Shown here one piece after another: positions 38,993 through 47,249 of a stretch of 64,000 nucleotides of DNA. How positions within the stretch are numbered: position 1 is the stretch's first letter; every line of letters starts with the position of its first letter. Position numbers and translations under genes: made by a program. The notes under the pieces are model-generated. The model was given only the letters and a program-made list of their open reading frames with translations. It ran no database searches and had not been told where the DNA came from. Source of the DNA: Winogradskyella vincentii (GTDB lineage: Bacteria; Bacteroidota; Bacteroidia; Flavobacteriales; Flavobacteriaceae); the NCBI RefSeq assembly GCF_020166345.1, contig NZ_JAIUJS010000001.1:1-64000 (forward strand), read 5' to 3'.

Positions 38993-40285
38993 ATGCATTT
39001 TAAGGTAATCAAAAATACAGTTTTATTATTTGTTATAGTAGCCATTTCTTGCAGTAATAAAATGAAGAATAATTCTGGTTTAACAGAAACGAATTCTGAT
39101 TCCAAGCAAAGAGACTCTACTATAATTGTCGGTGCAAATAGAACCGATTTATATTTACCTGTTATTGAAGGAAAGCGAATTGGGATTGTTGCCAATCAAA
39201 CCAGTGTAATTTTTCATAAAGACGAGGATTCAGTTTTTTGGGTAGATCCCGAAACTAATGAAACTGGTTTTGAAAAAACCATTCTTAGCTATACACATTT
39301 AGTTGATTCTCTCTTAAGTCTAGAAATTGATGTTAAAAAAGTATTTGCACCTGAACATGGTTTTAGAGGCACTTCAGATGCAGGTGAATTGGTAAAAGAC
39401 GGTTTAGATACAAAAACAGGATTGCCTATTTTTTCTCTTCATGGAAAACACAAAAAACCAACCAATTCACAGTTAAAAGATTTAGATTTTTTGATTTTTG
39501 ACATACAAGATGTAGGTGTTAGGTTTTACACTTACATTTCAACATTGCATTATATCATGGAGGCCTGTGCCGAAAATGGAATTCCAGTTTTAATCTTAGA
39601 TCGTCCCAACCCAAATGGCAATTATGTTGATGGCCCAGTATTGGAAAAAGAACATAGTAGCTTTTTAGGTATGCACCCAATTCCCTTAATTCATGGAATG
39701 ACTATTGGAGAATATGCGCAAATGATTAATGGCGAAGGCTGGTTAGCTAATGGTAATACCTGCGATATTAAAGTAATTACCATAGAGAACTACTCGCATG
39801 ATAGCACATACAGTTTACCCATACGTCCTTCGCCTAATTTACCTAACGACCATGCAATAAAACTATACCCTAGTTTGGGTTTATTTGAAGGTACAACGAT
39901 TAATGCTGGTAGAGGAACAGAATTTCAATTTCAACGTTACGGTGCACCAAATTTAGATAGGAATCATTATCAATTTAGTTACACACCAATTTCAAATTTT
40001 GGTGCAAAATACCCAAAACACAAAGGTAAGCTTTGCTATGGTGCAGACTTGGCTCATGTAAAAGCTGATAGACTTTTCTCCTTAGAATACATTATGGATG
40101 CCTACAATAATTCCATGGACAAAACTAAGTTTTTCGTGACCGATAACTTTACTAAACATGCAGGGACAGAAAAACTACAAAAACAAATAGAGTCTGGTAT
40201 GAGTGAAGCTGAAATTAAATCTACTTGGAAACAGGGTCTTGAAATATATGAAAGCAAAAGATCGAGATATCTAATTTACGATTAG
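38993..40285 (+). CDS. DUF1343 lipoprotein, NamZ-type exo-beta-N-acetylmuramidase (GH171)
   Basis: 430 residues. MHFKVIKNTVLLFVIVAISC is a lipoprotein signal with Cys20. The DUF1343 domain begins at LYLPVIEGKRIGIVANQTSVI, with VFAPEHGFRG, DIQDVGVRFYTYISTLHYIM, LDRPNPNGNYVDGPV and GRGTEFQFQRYGAP. Members such as B. subtilis NamZ release MurNAc from the ends of peptidoglycan glycan chains, so it probably serves cell-wall recycling. Its 3' end shares 4 bases with the convergent gene at 40282. Confidence 0.88.
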   Translation: MHFKVIKNTVLLFVIVAISCSNKMKNNSGLTETNSDSKQRDSTIIVGANRTDLYLPVIEGKRIGIVANQTSVIFHKDEDSVFWVDPETNETGFEKTILSYTHLVDSLLSLEIDVKKVFAPEHGFRGTSDAGELVKDGLDTKTGLPIFSLHGKHKKPTNSQLKDLDFLIFDIQDVGVRFYTYISTLHYIMEACAENGIPVLILDRPNPNGNYVDGPVLEKEHSSFLGMHPIPLIHGMTIGEYAQMINGEGWLANGNTCDIKVITIENYSHDSTYSLPIRPSPNLPNDHAIKLYPSLGLFEGTTINAGRGTEFQFQRYGAPNLDRNHYQFSYTPISNFGAKYPKHKGKLCYGADLAHVKADRLFSLEYIMDAYNNSMDKTKFFVTDNFTKHAGTEKLQKQIESGMSEAEIKSTWKQGLEIYESKRSRYLIYD

Positions 40286-40716
40286 TCATTATTGACGGAT
40301 ATTGTTTTGGCAGGTTCAGTTGCCACAATACGTTTCTCAGTAATTAAATTTACAGGTTCTGGCTTAGGAATTTCTTTCAAAATTTTTATTACAAATACAA
40401 ATCGTTTAGGTGATTGTACTGCAACCATTACATGCTTGCCAACACTTAATTTGTGTAATGGAAGTTTGTAAATGGTATCATTGATGTAAAAATCTAATTC
40501 TCTTGAGTAATCTTTATTAATGGAATAAAGAGAGTTAATTTTTTTATTACTTCTAAGTAATAAAGTATCCTTAGTTGAATTTAACTCGTGGATTAAATTT
40601 TTTGCCTGGATATTTCTATTTTTCTCTAGCTTAACGTAATTTTCTTGAGCCTGAAGTGTAAAGCTCAATAAAAAAACGAGTACTACTACGATGCAAATTC
40701 GTATTAAATTTTTCAA
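40282..40716 (-). CDS. Hypothetical exported protein
   Basis: 144 residues starting with TTG at 40716; the frame upstream meets a stop at once. A signal peptide (MKNLIRICIVVVLVFLLSFTLQAQ) is clear. The mature part is basic, with DFYINDTIYKLPLHKLSVGKHVMVAVQSPKRFVFVIKILK, which may be a small beta-sheet domain. I do not recognise the family. It stands alone on its strand and its end overlaps the NamZ-like gene. Confidence 0.65.
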   Translation of the reverse strand: MKNLIRICIVVVLVFLLSFTLQAQENYVKLEKNRNIQAKNLIHELNSTKDTLLLRSNKKINSLYSINKDYSRELDFYINDTIYKLPLHKLSVGKHVMVAVQSPKRFVFVIKILKEIPKPEPVNLITEKRIVATEPAKTISVNND

Positions 40717-40862
40717 GGTAAATTATTAAGTTAAACATTATCGTTCACTCAACAGTAATTAATCAATCCGAGCCAAACATAGTTTTATTCAGATTAATTG
40801 TACAAAAAATCCTACCAAATACAAAAAAAATAGAAGAACGACCAAATTTGTTAATAACCCTG

Positions 40863-41741
40863 TTAATAACTTTGGGCTTCAAGGATTTTTATCAGTCGAT
40901 CTGGATAGTCTGTTATAATGCCATCAACCTTTAGCTTAATCATATATTTCAAATCTTCTTCTTCGTTAATTGTCCAAGGAATAATGTCAAAACCTTCTGA
41001 TTGAAACTTTGATACATTTTTTGGATTTAACAGTTTGTAGTATGGGCTAAGAATTTGTGGTTTATAAGTCAGTATTGATAATTTATCATTGATAATTTCA
41101 TCTTCATCCACAAGCAAAGCAACCACCATTTTCGGGTACTGAACCTTAATTTCTTCCAGTATATTTAAATCAAAGGATTGCAAATTGACTCTGGTTATTA
41201 ATCCTGATTTCTTTAATTCCTCTATAACAATTGAAACGTACTCTTTTGGATGTGGTGTGTACTCACCATAATATTCGACTTCAGATTTAATTTCGATATT
41301 AAATTTGACCTCCGAATTGTTAGATTTTACTAGTTTAAAGACATCACTCAATAGTGGTTTATAGATTTTAATTTTAGTCTGGTCTGGAAAATCTGGATGA
41401 AACTTTGTACCACAATCAAATTCCTTAATCTGTGCGTAATCCATATTATAGAGGTTGTAGCCCAAGACTTCATCATTTACGATTTCTTCACCTTTTGGAT
41501 CTAAACAAATAAGTGGATTCATAAAAGGCTCGTGTGAGACAACAACCTTTTTATCTTTAGATACGACAATATCTAATTCTAGGGTATTAACACCCAATTC
41601 AGTAGCCTTTTTAAAAGCTGGCATTGAATTTTCTGGAAACAAACCACGCCAACCTCTATGGCCTTGAATATCAATTTCAGGATGTTTTGTACAACTCATA
41701 AAAACACAAAAGGTAATGAGAAAACAACTATTCCTCAACAT
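40863..41741 (-). CDS. Glycerophosphodiester phosphodiesterase lipoprotein
   Basis: 292 residues with a lipobox (FCVFMSC, Cys17). The GDPD active-site motifs are all present: GHRG (His28), PENSMPAF (Glu37-38 region), LELDIVVSKD (Glu55, Asp57) and SHEP (His70). It hydrolyses glycerophosphodiesters to glycerol-3-phosphate and an alcohol, here probably in the periplasm. Its start overlaps the fatty-acid-hydroxylase gene by 14 bases, so the two are translated together. Confidence 0.92.
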   Translation of the reverse strand: MLRNSCFLITFCVFMSCTKHPEIDIQGHRGWRGLFPENSMPAFKKATELGVNTLELDIVVSKDKKVVVSHEPFMNPLICLDPKGEEIVNDEVLGYNLYNMDYAQIKEFDCGTKFHPDFPDQTKIKIYKPLLSDVFKLVKSNNSEVKFNIEIKSEVEYYGEYTPHPKEYVSIVIEELKKSGLITRVNLQSFDLNILEEIKVQYPKMVVALLVDEDEIINDKLSILTYKPQILSPYYKLLNPKNVSKFQSEGFDIIPWTINEEEDLKYMIKLKVDGIITDYPDRLIKILEAQSY

Positions 41742-42570
41742 CTGTAGAGAGCGTCGGTTTTTCGTACTTCTGAAATGGTTGTTTTAGAAGATCTTTGATG
41801 TTACTATTCTTAGCTTCATCGGGAAAAACATCTACACCATAAACCAGTTTTTCTCTATCTAAATACAGATAAGTGCCAAATAACCGATCCCAAATACTAA
41901 AAATGTTGCCATAATTAGAATCTGTATATGGTAAGCGATAATGATGATGCGTTTTGTGCATATCTGGAGACACAATCACATAGCTTAATACCTTATCAAA
42001 ACCCTTTGACATTTTAATGTTGGCATGTGTAAACTGAGTAAAGACCAAAGACATTGATTGGTATAAAAATACCAATGCTATTGGTGTTCCTATGACAAAT
42101 ACACCAAACAATGTGAACGTAAATCTAATAACGCTTTCAATTGGATGATGTCTATTTGCAGTGGTTGTATCAACCTTATGGTCTGTATGATGCACCAAGT
42201 GAACCATCCATAATGGTTTTACCTTATGCTCAACATAATGTGCTAAGTATGCACCGAAAAAGTCTAAGAGTAACACGCCCAATAATGCATATAACCATAA
42301 TGGTATTTCAGGAATCCAATTTAAGATTCCAAAGTCGTTTGCAACTACCCAATCAGCAGTACCGAGTAGTAACCAAGCTAAACTGAAATTTATAATCACA
42401 GTAGTCAAAGTGAAAAACAAATTTGGTATTGCGTGTTGCCATTTCTTATAACGAAATTTAAATAAAGGGACGCCACTTTCTAAGATCCAGAAGAAGGCTA
42501 ATCCACCAACCAAAATTATACTTCTGTGTGAAGATGGTATAGTTTCAAAATAGTTTATTATCGTTTCCAA
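41728..42570 (-). CDS. Sterol desaturase / fatty acid hydroxylase family protein
   Basis: 280 residues, TTG start at 42570, four bases after the upstream stop. Several membrane helices carry the di-iron histidine boxes HYVEH, HLVHHTDH, RHHP and HKTHHHY. Members hydroxylate or desaturate lipids; the superfamily includes alkylglycerol monooxygenase. The overlap with a GDPD gene suggests a role in glycerolipid or ether-lipid processing, but the substrate is unknown. Confidence 0.88.
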   Translation of the reverse strand: METIINYFETIPSSHRSIILVGGLAFFWILESGVPLFKFRYKKWQHAIPNLFFTLTTVIINFSLAWLLLGTADWVVANDFGILNWIPEIPLWLYALLGVLLLDFFGAYLAHYVEHKVKPLWMVHLVHHTDHKVDTTTANRHHPIESVIRFTFTLFGVFVIGTPIALVFLYQSMSLVFTQFTHANIKMSKGFDKVLSYVIVSPDMHKTHHHYRLPYTDSNYGNIFSIWDRLFGTYLYLDREKLVYGVDVFPDEAKNSNIKDLLKQPFQKYEKPTLSTDVEE

Positions 42571-42574
42571 TAAT

Positions 42575-43474
42575 TTAGAGATTTATATTTATAATTTTTT
42601 CTGCTTTTTTCAAATTTAATGAAGATACTTTACTTTTCCATACCTCAGCACTTTCATCATCCTTTAGACATTTATTTGCTGTATAATAAAGGAAAGCTAA
42701 TAAGGCCTCATTATTTTCTGTGACCTCACTTTTTTCGAGCTTCTTTAGCATCCGCAACACTTTTTTAGGACGTTTTAAATATAAATATTGCTGAATGCTT
42801 AATAATTCGCAACGATACAACAAAGAAGCCTTACCATCTGATTTAGCATTTTGAGCAAACTGGATTGCTTCTTCTAAGTAAATATTAGATAAATCAACAA
42901 TTTTAGATCGCGTGTCTTCTCTTGTATATAGTGTTAATTCAAGGTATTTTGATGCCAAAAAGTAGGCAGAATAAAATGATTGTTGCTTGTAATAATTAGT
43001 CAGTTCACTTGAAATAAACTGGGTGTTTAAAGCGTAGGCCTCTATTATTTTTGTAATATCCTGAAGCTCTTCTGTGTAATTATTAACATTAAGGATATTA
43101 CCATTTATATCCATAATTTTAATTGAGTCATCATTAAATTTATCAATATAGCTTTGTTTTCTTTTGCCTTTTATTTTTAAATATAAATCAGCATATTCGT
43201 CTTCATTCACAATAACAGGCACAAAATTCTGCCAAATTAATGGGCTTAATTTTTCATCTGAAAATAGATTTGGTATAACTAAATATCTACCTCTATTATC
43301 CTGAACAACCACAGGATAATCATAATAGGTAGATTCTTCCCATACCATTAAGACCATCTTATTTTGAACCAATGCCAATTTCTGGGCAATATCTAAAGAC
43401 CTCATCCACTGCTGAGCAGTTAATTGGCCAACACAACTCAAAATAAATAAGACTAAAAGAATATGTTTTTTCAT
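42575..43474 (-). CDS. Exported protein with a degenerate thioredoxin-like domain and helical repeats
   Basis: 299 residues with a signal peptide (MKKHILLVLFILSCVGQLTAQ). QWMRSLDIAQKLALVQNKMVLMVWEESTYY is laid out like the front of a thioredoxin-like domain, but WCxxC is replaced by WEES, so it cannot be a disulfide reductase. The C-terminal half is helical and TPR-like (YLEEAIQFAQNAKSDGKASLLY). It is the first gene of the operon with the hydroxylase and GDPD. Confidence 0.65.
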   Translation of the reverse strand: MKKHILLVLFILSCVGQLTAQQWMRSLDIAQKLALVQNKMVLMVWEESTYYDYPVVVQDNRGRYLVIPNLFSDEKLSPLIWQNFVPVIVNEDEYADLYLKIKGKRKQSYIDKFNDDSIKIMDINGNILNVNNYTEELQDITKIIEAYALNTQFISSELTNYYKQQSFYSAYFLASKYLELTLYTREDTRSKIVDLSNIYLEEAIQFAQNAKSDGKASLLYRCELLSIQQYLYLKRPKKVLRMLKKLEKSEVTENNEALLAFLYYTANKCLKDDESAEVWKSKVSSLNLKKAEKIININL

Positions 43475-43520
43475 AGTTTTTAATGTTCAGAGAATCAAAA
43501 ATTATTCCAATACCATAGAT

Positions 43521-44015
43521 TTAAATTTTAATCCGCTTCTTCATTTCTTCGACAATATTATACGCTGCAGGGCAAATGGCAACATTCTTTAACGTAAGAT
43601 TAGAAATCTGATGAAACTTCTTTCTATCTGTGTGCGGAAATTCACGACATGCCTTTGGTCTAACTTCGTAAATGGAACAATAGTTATCTGCTCCTAAGAA
43701 TATGCAAGGAACAGATTGCAAAACATAATCATTTTCTTCATCAATCTTCAAATAAGTTTCAATAAACTTTTGCTCCTTTAATTTAAAATGTTTTGAAATG
43801 CGCTGAATATCCTTGTCCGTAAATAATGGTCCTGTGGTTTTGCAACAATTAGCACATTCTAGACAATCGGTGCGTTCAAACTCATCTACATGCAATTCTT
43901 GCATTAAATAGTCGAGTTGTTTTGGTGGTTTCTTCTTTAATTTCTTAAAAAAAGATTTGTTTTCGTTATGCTTATCTTTGGCCAGTCTTGGAAGCTTTTC
44001 GATTTGGTCTTGCAT
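43521..44015 (-). CDS. YkgJ family CxxCxxCC zinc/iron-binding protein
   Basis: 164 residues. DCLECANCCKTTGPLF carries the CxxCxxCC cluster of the YkgJ family, with further Cys in PCIFLGADNYCSIYEVRPKACREFPHTD. The family is thought to bind zinc or an iron-sulfur cluster; the role is unknown. It stands alone, 57 bases from the divergent methyltransferase. Confidence 0.88.
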   Translation of the reverse strand: MQDQIEKLPRLAKDKHNENKSFFKKLKKKPPKQLDYLMQELHVDEFERTDCLECANCCKTTGPLFTDKDIQRISKHFKLKEQKFIETYLKIDEENDYVLQSVPCIFLGADNYCSIYEVRPKACREFPHTDRKKFHQISNLTLKNVAICPAAYNIVEEMKKRIKI

Positions 44016-44072
44016 AGCACAAATTTAATTAAAGTTATTCAGAAAAAATGAATCATACTGTTTTCCTAAAAA

Positions 44073-44774
44073 ATGAATAAAGATCTATTTGGAATAGCAT
44101 TACTAGATTATCACAATGATAAGTATACAGAAGATATTATCACTTGGACAAGTATCTCAGATGAGGATGTACTGCCTCTACCCTATTTATTTAGAGACTT
44201 TAATGAAATGCCTAAATTAGAGCAAGAGGCACTTAACCTGGCTAGCGGGAAAATATTGGATGTTGGTTGTGGTGCTGGTAGTCACTCCTTATGGCTACAA
44301 CAAAAAGGACTTAATGTAAAAGGAATAGATATTTCTGAAGGTGCAGTTGAAGTGGCAAAAAAGAGAGGTGTGAAAAATGTTGAACTAAAATCCTTATTAG
44401 AAGAGAGTGAAACCTTTGATACTATCTTACTACTTATGAATGGTACTGGGATTTTTAAAAAACTATCTGAAGTCTTCAACCATTTAAAACATTTAAAAAC
44501 ATTGCTCAATACAGGCGGTAAAATCCTGGTAGATTCATCAGATTTATCCTATATGTACCATGACGATGATGGAGGTACATGGATTGAACTAAGCAAAAAT
44601 TATTACGGTGAACTCGATTATTTTATTAGCTATAAGGGTGAAGAAGAATTACCGATGGAATGGCTTTACTTAGATTTTGACACTTTAAATAATGCCAGTA
44701 ATATGGTTGGTTTAAAATGTACTAAAATAATGGATGGCGATCATTTTGATTATTTGGCACAATTAGAATTATAA
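44073..44774 (+). CDS. Class I SAM-dependent methyltransferase
   Basis: 233 residues. Motif I is ILDVGCGAGSHSLWL (residues 61-75), followed by GIDISEGAVEVAKKRG (motif II) and FDTILLLMNGTGIF (motif IV area), so the Rossmann-type SAM-binding fold is complete. The substrate is not clear. Its 3' end overlaps that of the next gene on the other strand by 25 bases. Confidence 0.88.
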   Translation: MNKDLFGIALLDYHNDKYTEDIITWTSISDEDVLPLPYLFRDFNEMPKLEQEALNLASGKILDVGCGAGSHSLWLQQKGLNVKGIDISEGAVEVAKKRGVKNVELKSLLEESETFDTILLLMNGTGIFKKLSEVFNHLKHLKTLLNTGGKILVDSSDLSYMYHDDDGGTWIELSKNYYGELDYFISYKGEEELPMEWLYLDFDTLNNASNMVGLKCTKIMDGDHFDYLAQLEL

Positions 44775-45424
44775 TACTTAACAATTGCTTGCAAATCTTC
44801 TTTTTTAAATTCTTTATTATCGAGTTTTGCTCTTAATGATGGGCAATCTGAAAAATACTCCATTGCCCTTTTTCTAAAAGATTTGGACAAACTCACCTGA
44901 TTAAAAACCTCAGCTTTTCTGCCTTCTCTAAACAACATTACCTGATTATGGCTTCCCATATAACCAGGCACAAATGTAGGTGCAGATCCTGGTGCACCAG
45001 TATGTTGCCATGAACCAGCATTTTGAACCATTACTGTTCTTCCTACGAGCCTCAATTTACCTTCAACTAAAATCTCAGCAAACCCTAATTTGGTTTTCTT
45101 TTCGTTCAAAAAAATTGGTATGTACGTTTCCACTCTGGTCTGTTCAATTCTTTTACCATCTACTTTTTCCTTGTACTTAATGGTGAAAACTGCACTATCA
45201 ATTTCTTTTGGTTCGTATTTTATTTTTTTGGCTTTCTTGTTTGTTCTAAATTTTAATGACTCCTTTTTTAAATTAATACCTGCTGACATCATTGGTATAC
45301 TCGCTTGACCATTTATCACCTTGCCATTTTTTAGGTGAACAACTGCCTTTGTCCAACCATATTGAGCATTAACTTCTGTAGCCATTACAATTAAGAAAAT
45401 GCAAAAGAGTAACTTTCTAATCAT
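44750..45424 (-). CDS. Hypothetical exported protein
   Basis: 224 residues with a signal peptide (MIRKLLFCIFLIVMATEVNAQ). The mature protein contains VHLKNGKVINGQASIPMMSAGINLKKESLKFRTNKK, then a basic beta-rich part and a helical C-terminus (FSDCPSLRAKLDNKEFKKEDLQAIVKYYNSNC). Similar proteins are common in Flavobacteria without known function. It is transcribed toward the methyltransferase gene. Confidence 0.7.
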   Translation of the reverse strand: MIRKLLFCIFLIVMATEVNAQYGWTKAVVHLKNGKVINGQASIPMMSAGINLKKESLKFRTNKKAKKIKYEPKEIDSAVFTIKYKEKVDGKRIEQTRVETYIPIFLNEKKTKLGFAEILVEGKLRLVGRTVMVQNAGSWQHTGAPGSAPTFVPGYMGSHNQVMLFREGRKAEVFNQVSLSKSFRKRAMEYFSDCPSLRAKLDNKEFKKEDLQAIVKYYNSNCAK

Positions 45425-45481
45425 CTTTAGGGATTTGAAATAAGGCGAAATATAAGAAAAGTATTACTTATAAATCTTATG

Positions 45482-47209
45482 CTAGAAGTCAAATTGATAT
45501 GTAGCACCAGCCAATGCCTGAATACCTTGAACCGGGAAATTTAAATACCTCTGGTAATCTTGATTTGCAATATTATTCACCTTCGCAAAAACCGATAATT
45601 GGTCATTGATTTTATAACCTAAATGGGCATTAGCATCAAAATAACTATCTAATGTTATTGGAGTTGGGTCTGGGAAAATTAGAGTGCCAACCAATAGTAA
45701 TTGGTCTTTTCGCTCTCCGACATAAAAGGCACTTGCACCAGCATACCACTTTTCAGAAATTTGAACATCCATAAAAATAGAACCGGTTATATCTGGTAAG
45801 TTCCAAGCCTCTTCCTGATTGTCTAGCGAATAATTAAAATACTCTCCCTTAATACCCAATGTGAAATTTCTATTAACATCAATATTTAATTCACCAGCAA
45901 CAGAAAAAGTTGTTACATCGTCATAAACTACTCTAAAGGAATTGCCATATTGGTTATCTCTTGTGGCAAATGTAAGAGCATCATTGCTTTTAAATAAAGC
46001 TTTGTTCTCTTCAGCAAAATAATTCCCCTTTATATTATAACTAACATTATTAGACAACTTACCCTTTAAGCCTATATAGGCATTGTAACGTTGATCGGTT
46101 GGCGTTACCAATAATGTTGGTGAAACAAATGGATTTTCATTGGCAAAATCGTAATATGAATTCTGATTTAGCCCTCCTTTAATTCCACCATAGGAAATTA
46201 AAATCTCGTCAACCAATCTATAGGATGCTTCAATATTTGGGTAGATAAAAAACTTGTTATCGTCAAACTCATTATCATTTAAATAAACTAAACTCACACC
46301 TAAATCAACTGTAAGATCATCTTCTTTTATTTGATAAGAAGGTGACAAACCAAATGTTGTATTCCCATAACGTAACTCATCATCAGTAGTATAAGTCTTA
46401 TCAAAACTTCCACCGATATAATCAATATAAAACTCTGTAGAAATTTGCTCATCTTGTATCGGTACATCAAAACTAGTCTTTGCAATAAATCTGTTCTCCC
46501 CAGAATCTTGATTATCGGTAAAACGTCTAAATCTTATGCTCCCATTGTTAATAATAGCATCCTCAAAATTTAATTTTCCACCGATATTAAACCCACTAAA
46601 TGAATGGCCAGGGTCTATAGAATTGGCCTCTGTAGCACCAAAATAATTTTGTGGTAAACCGTACCAATTATAGGATTGTACATCAAATCCACCATCTATC
46701 TTCCAAGAGAAATCTCTTAATTTTTGCGAATAATGCGCATTTATTGAAGTTTTTGCAAAGTCATCATCCAATAATAGATTTTCAATACCGCCTTGAGAAG
46801 AATGATGACTAAAATAACCACCCACATTTTCACTACTGTTTAATTCATGGTTTAAATAGACTTCACCTAAAACAGTTGTATAAGTACCAACTCCTAAAGA
46901 TGCATAATTATCATATAATTTAACAGGTTTAGCTTTATCTACATTTGCTGCCTTTCCTTTTGCTGGCGTAAATGTAGACACCACAGGAATTGAGAATATA
47001 TTATATTTTACATCCTTTTTCTTCACTGTGTTAGAATCACTAAGCTTAGGTGTATCTTTAATTTTAAAGGCATCTGATATTGTTGGTTGATATGGTCTAA
47101 CAACATTAACAACTTGGTCATCAATGGTGTCCTTTTTACGCTCTTGAGAAGAGAGACCTGAAGAAACTAATGTTATGGAAAATATAAATATTATAAACTT
47201 GATTTTCAT
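45482..47209 (-). CDS. Outer-membrane beta-barrel protein (TonB-receptor-like, no plug)
   Basis: 575 residues with a signal peptide (MKIKFIIFIFSITLVSSGLSSQ). After a short N-terminal linker with VVNVVRPYQPTISDAFKIKD, alternating aromatic beta strands run to the end, finishing GATYQFDF with the C-terminal Phe typical of outer-membrane barrels. [27 protein letters not shown] is the TonB-dependent-receptor C-terminal signature. No plug domain is present. It follows the TPR gene by 40 bases, so the two probably form an envelope complex. Confidence 0.8.
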   Translation of the reverse strand: MKIKFIIFIFSITLVSSGLSSQERKKDTIDDQVVNVVRPYQPTISDAFKIKDTPKLSDSNTVKKKDVKYNIFSIPVVSTFTPAKGKAANVDKAKPVKLYDNYASLGVGTYTTVLGEVYLNHELNSSENVGGYFSHHSSQGGIENLLLDDDFAKTSINAHYSQKLRDFSWKIDGGFDVQSYNWYGLPQNYFGATEANSIDPGHSFSGFNIGGKLNFEDAIINNGSIRFRRFTDNQDSGENRFIAKTSFDVPIQDEQISTEFYIDYIGGSFDKTYTTDDELRYGNTTFGLSPSYQIKEDDLTVDLGVSLVYLNDNEFDDNKFFIYPNIEASYRLVDEILISYGGIKGGLNQNSYYDFANENPFVSPTLLVTPTDQRYNAYIGLKGKLSNNVSYNIKGNYFAEENKALFKSNDALTFATRDNQYGNSFRVVYDDVTTFSVAGELNIDVNRNFTLGIKGEYFNYSLDNQEEAWNLPDITGSIFMDVQISEKWYAGASAFYVGERKDQLLLVGTLIFPDPTPITLDSYFDANAHLGYKINDQLSVFAKVNNIANQDYQRYLNFPVQGIQALAGATYQFDF

Positions 47210-47249
47210 TTTTTAATACTTTGATTTTGATTCAACAGAAATTTCAATC

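Noticed and set aside
38984-38995. TAGGTTTG on the minus strand as a promoter of the permease gene
   Set aside because: It matches TAnnTTTG, but its last three bases are the TTG start codon of the gene itself, so transcription would begin inside the coding sequence.
38941-39195. 84-codon minus-strand frame overlapping the start of the NamZ-like gene
   Set aside because: It lies antisense to a clear lipoprotein signal and DUF1343 domain and has no recognisable content of its own.
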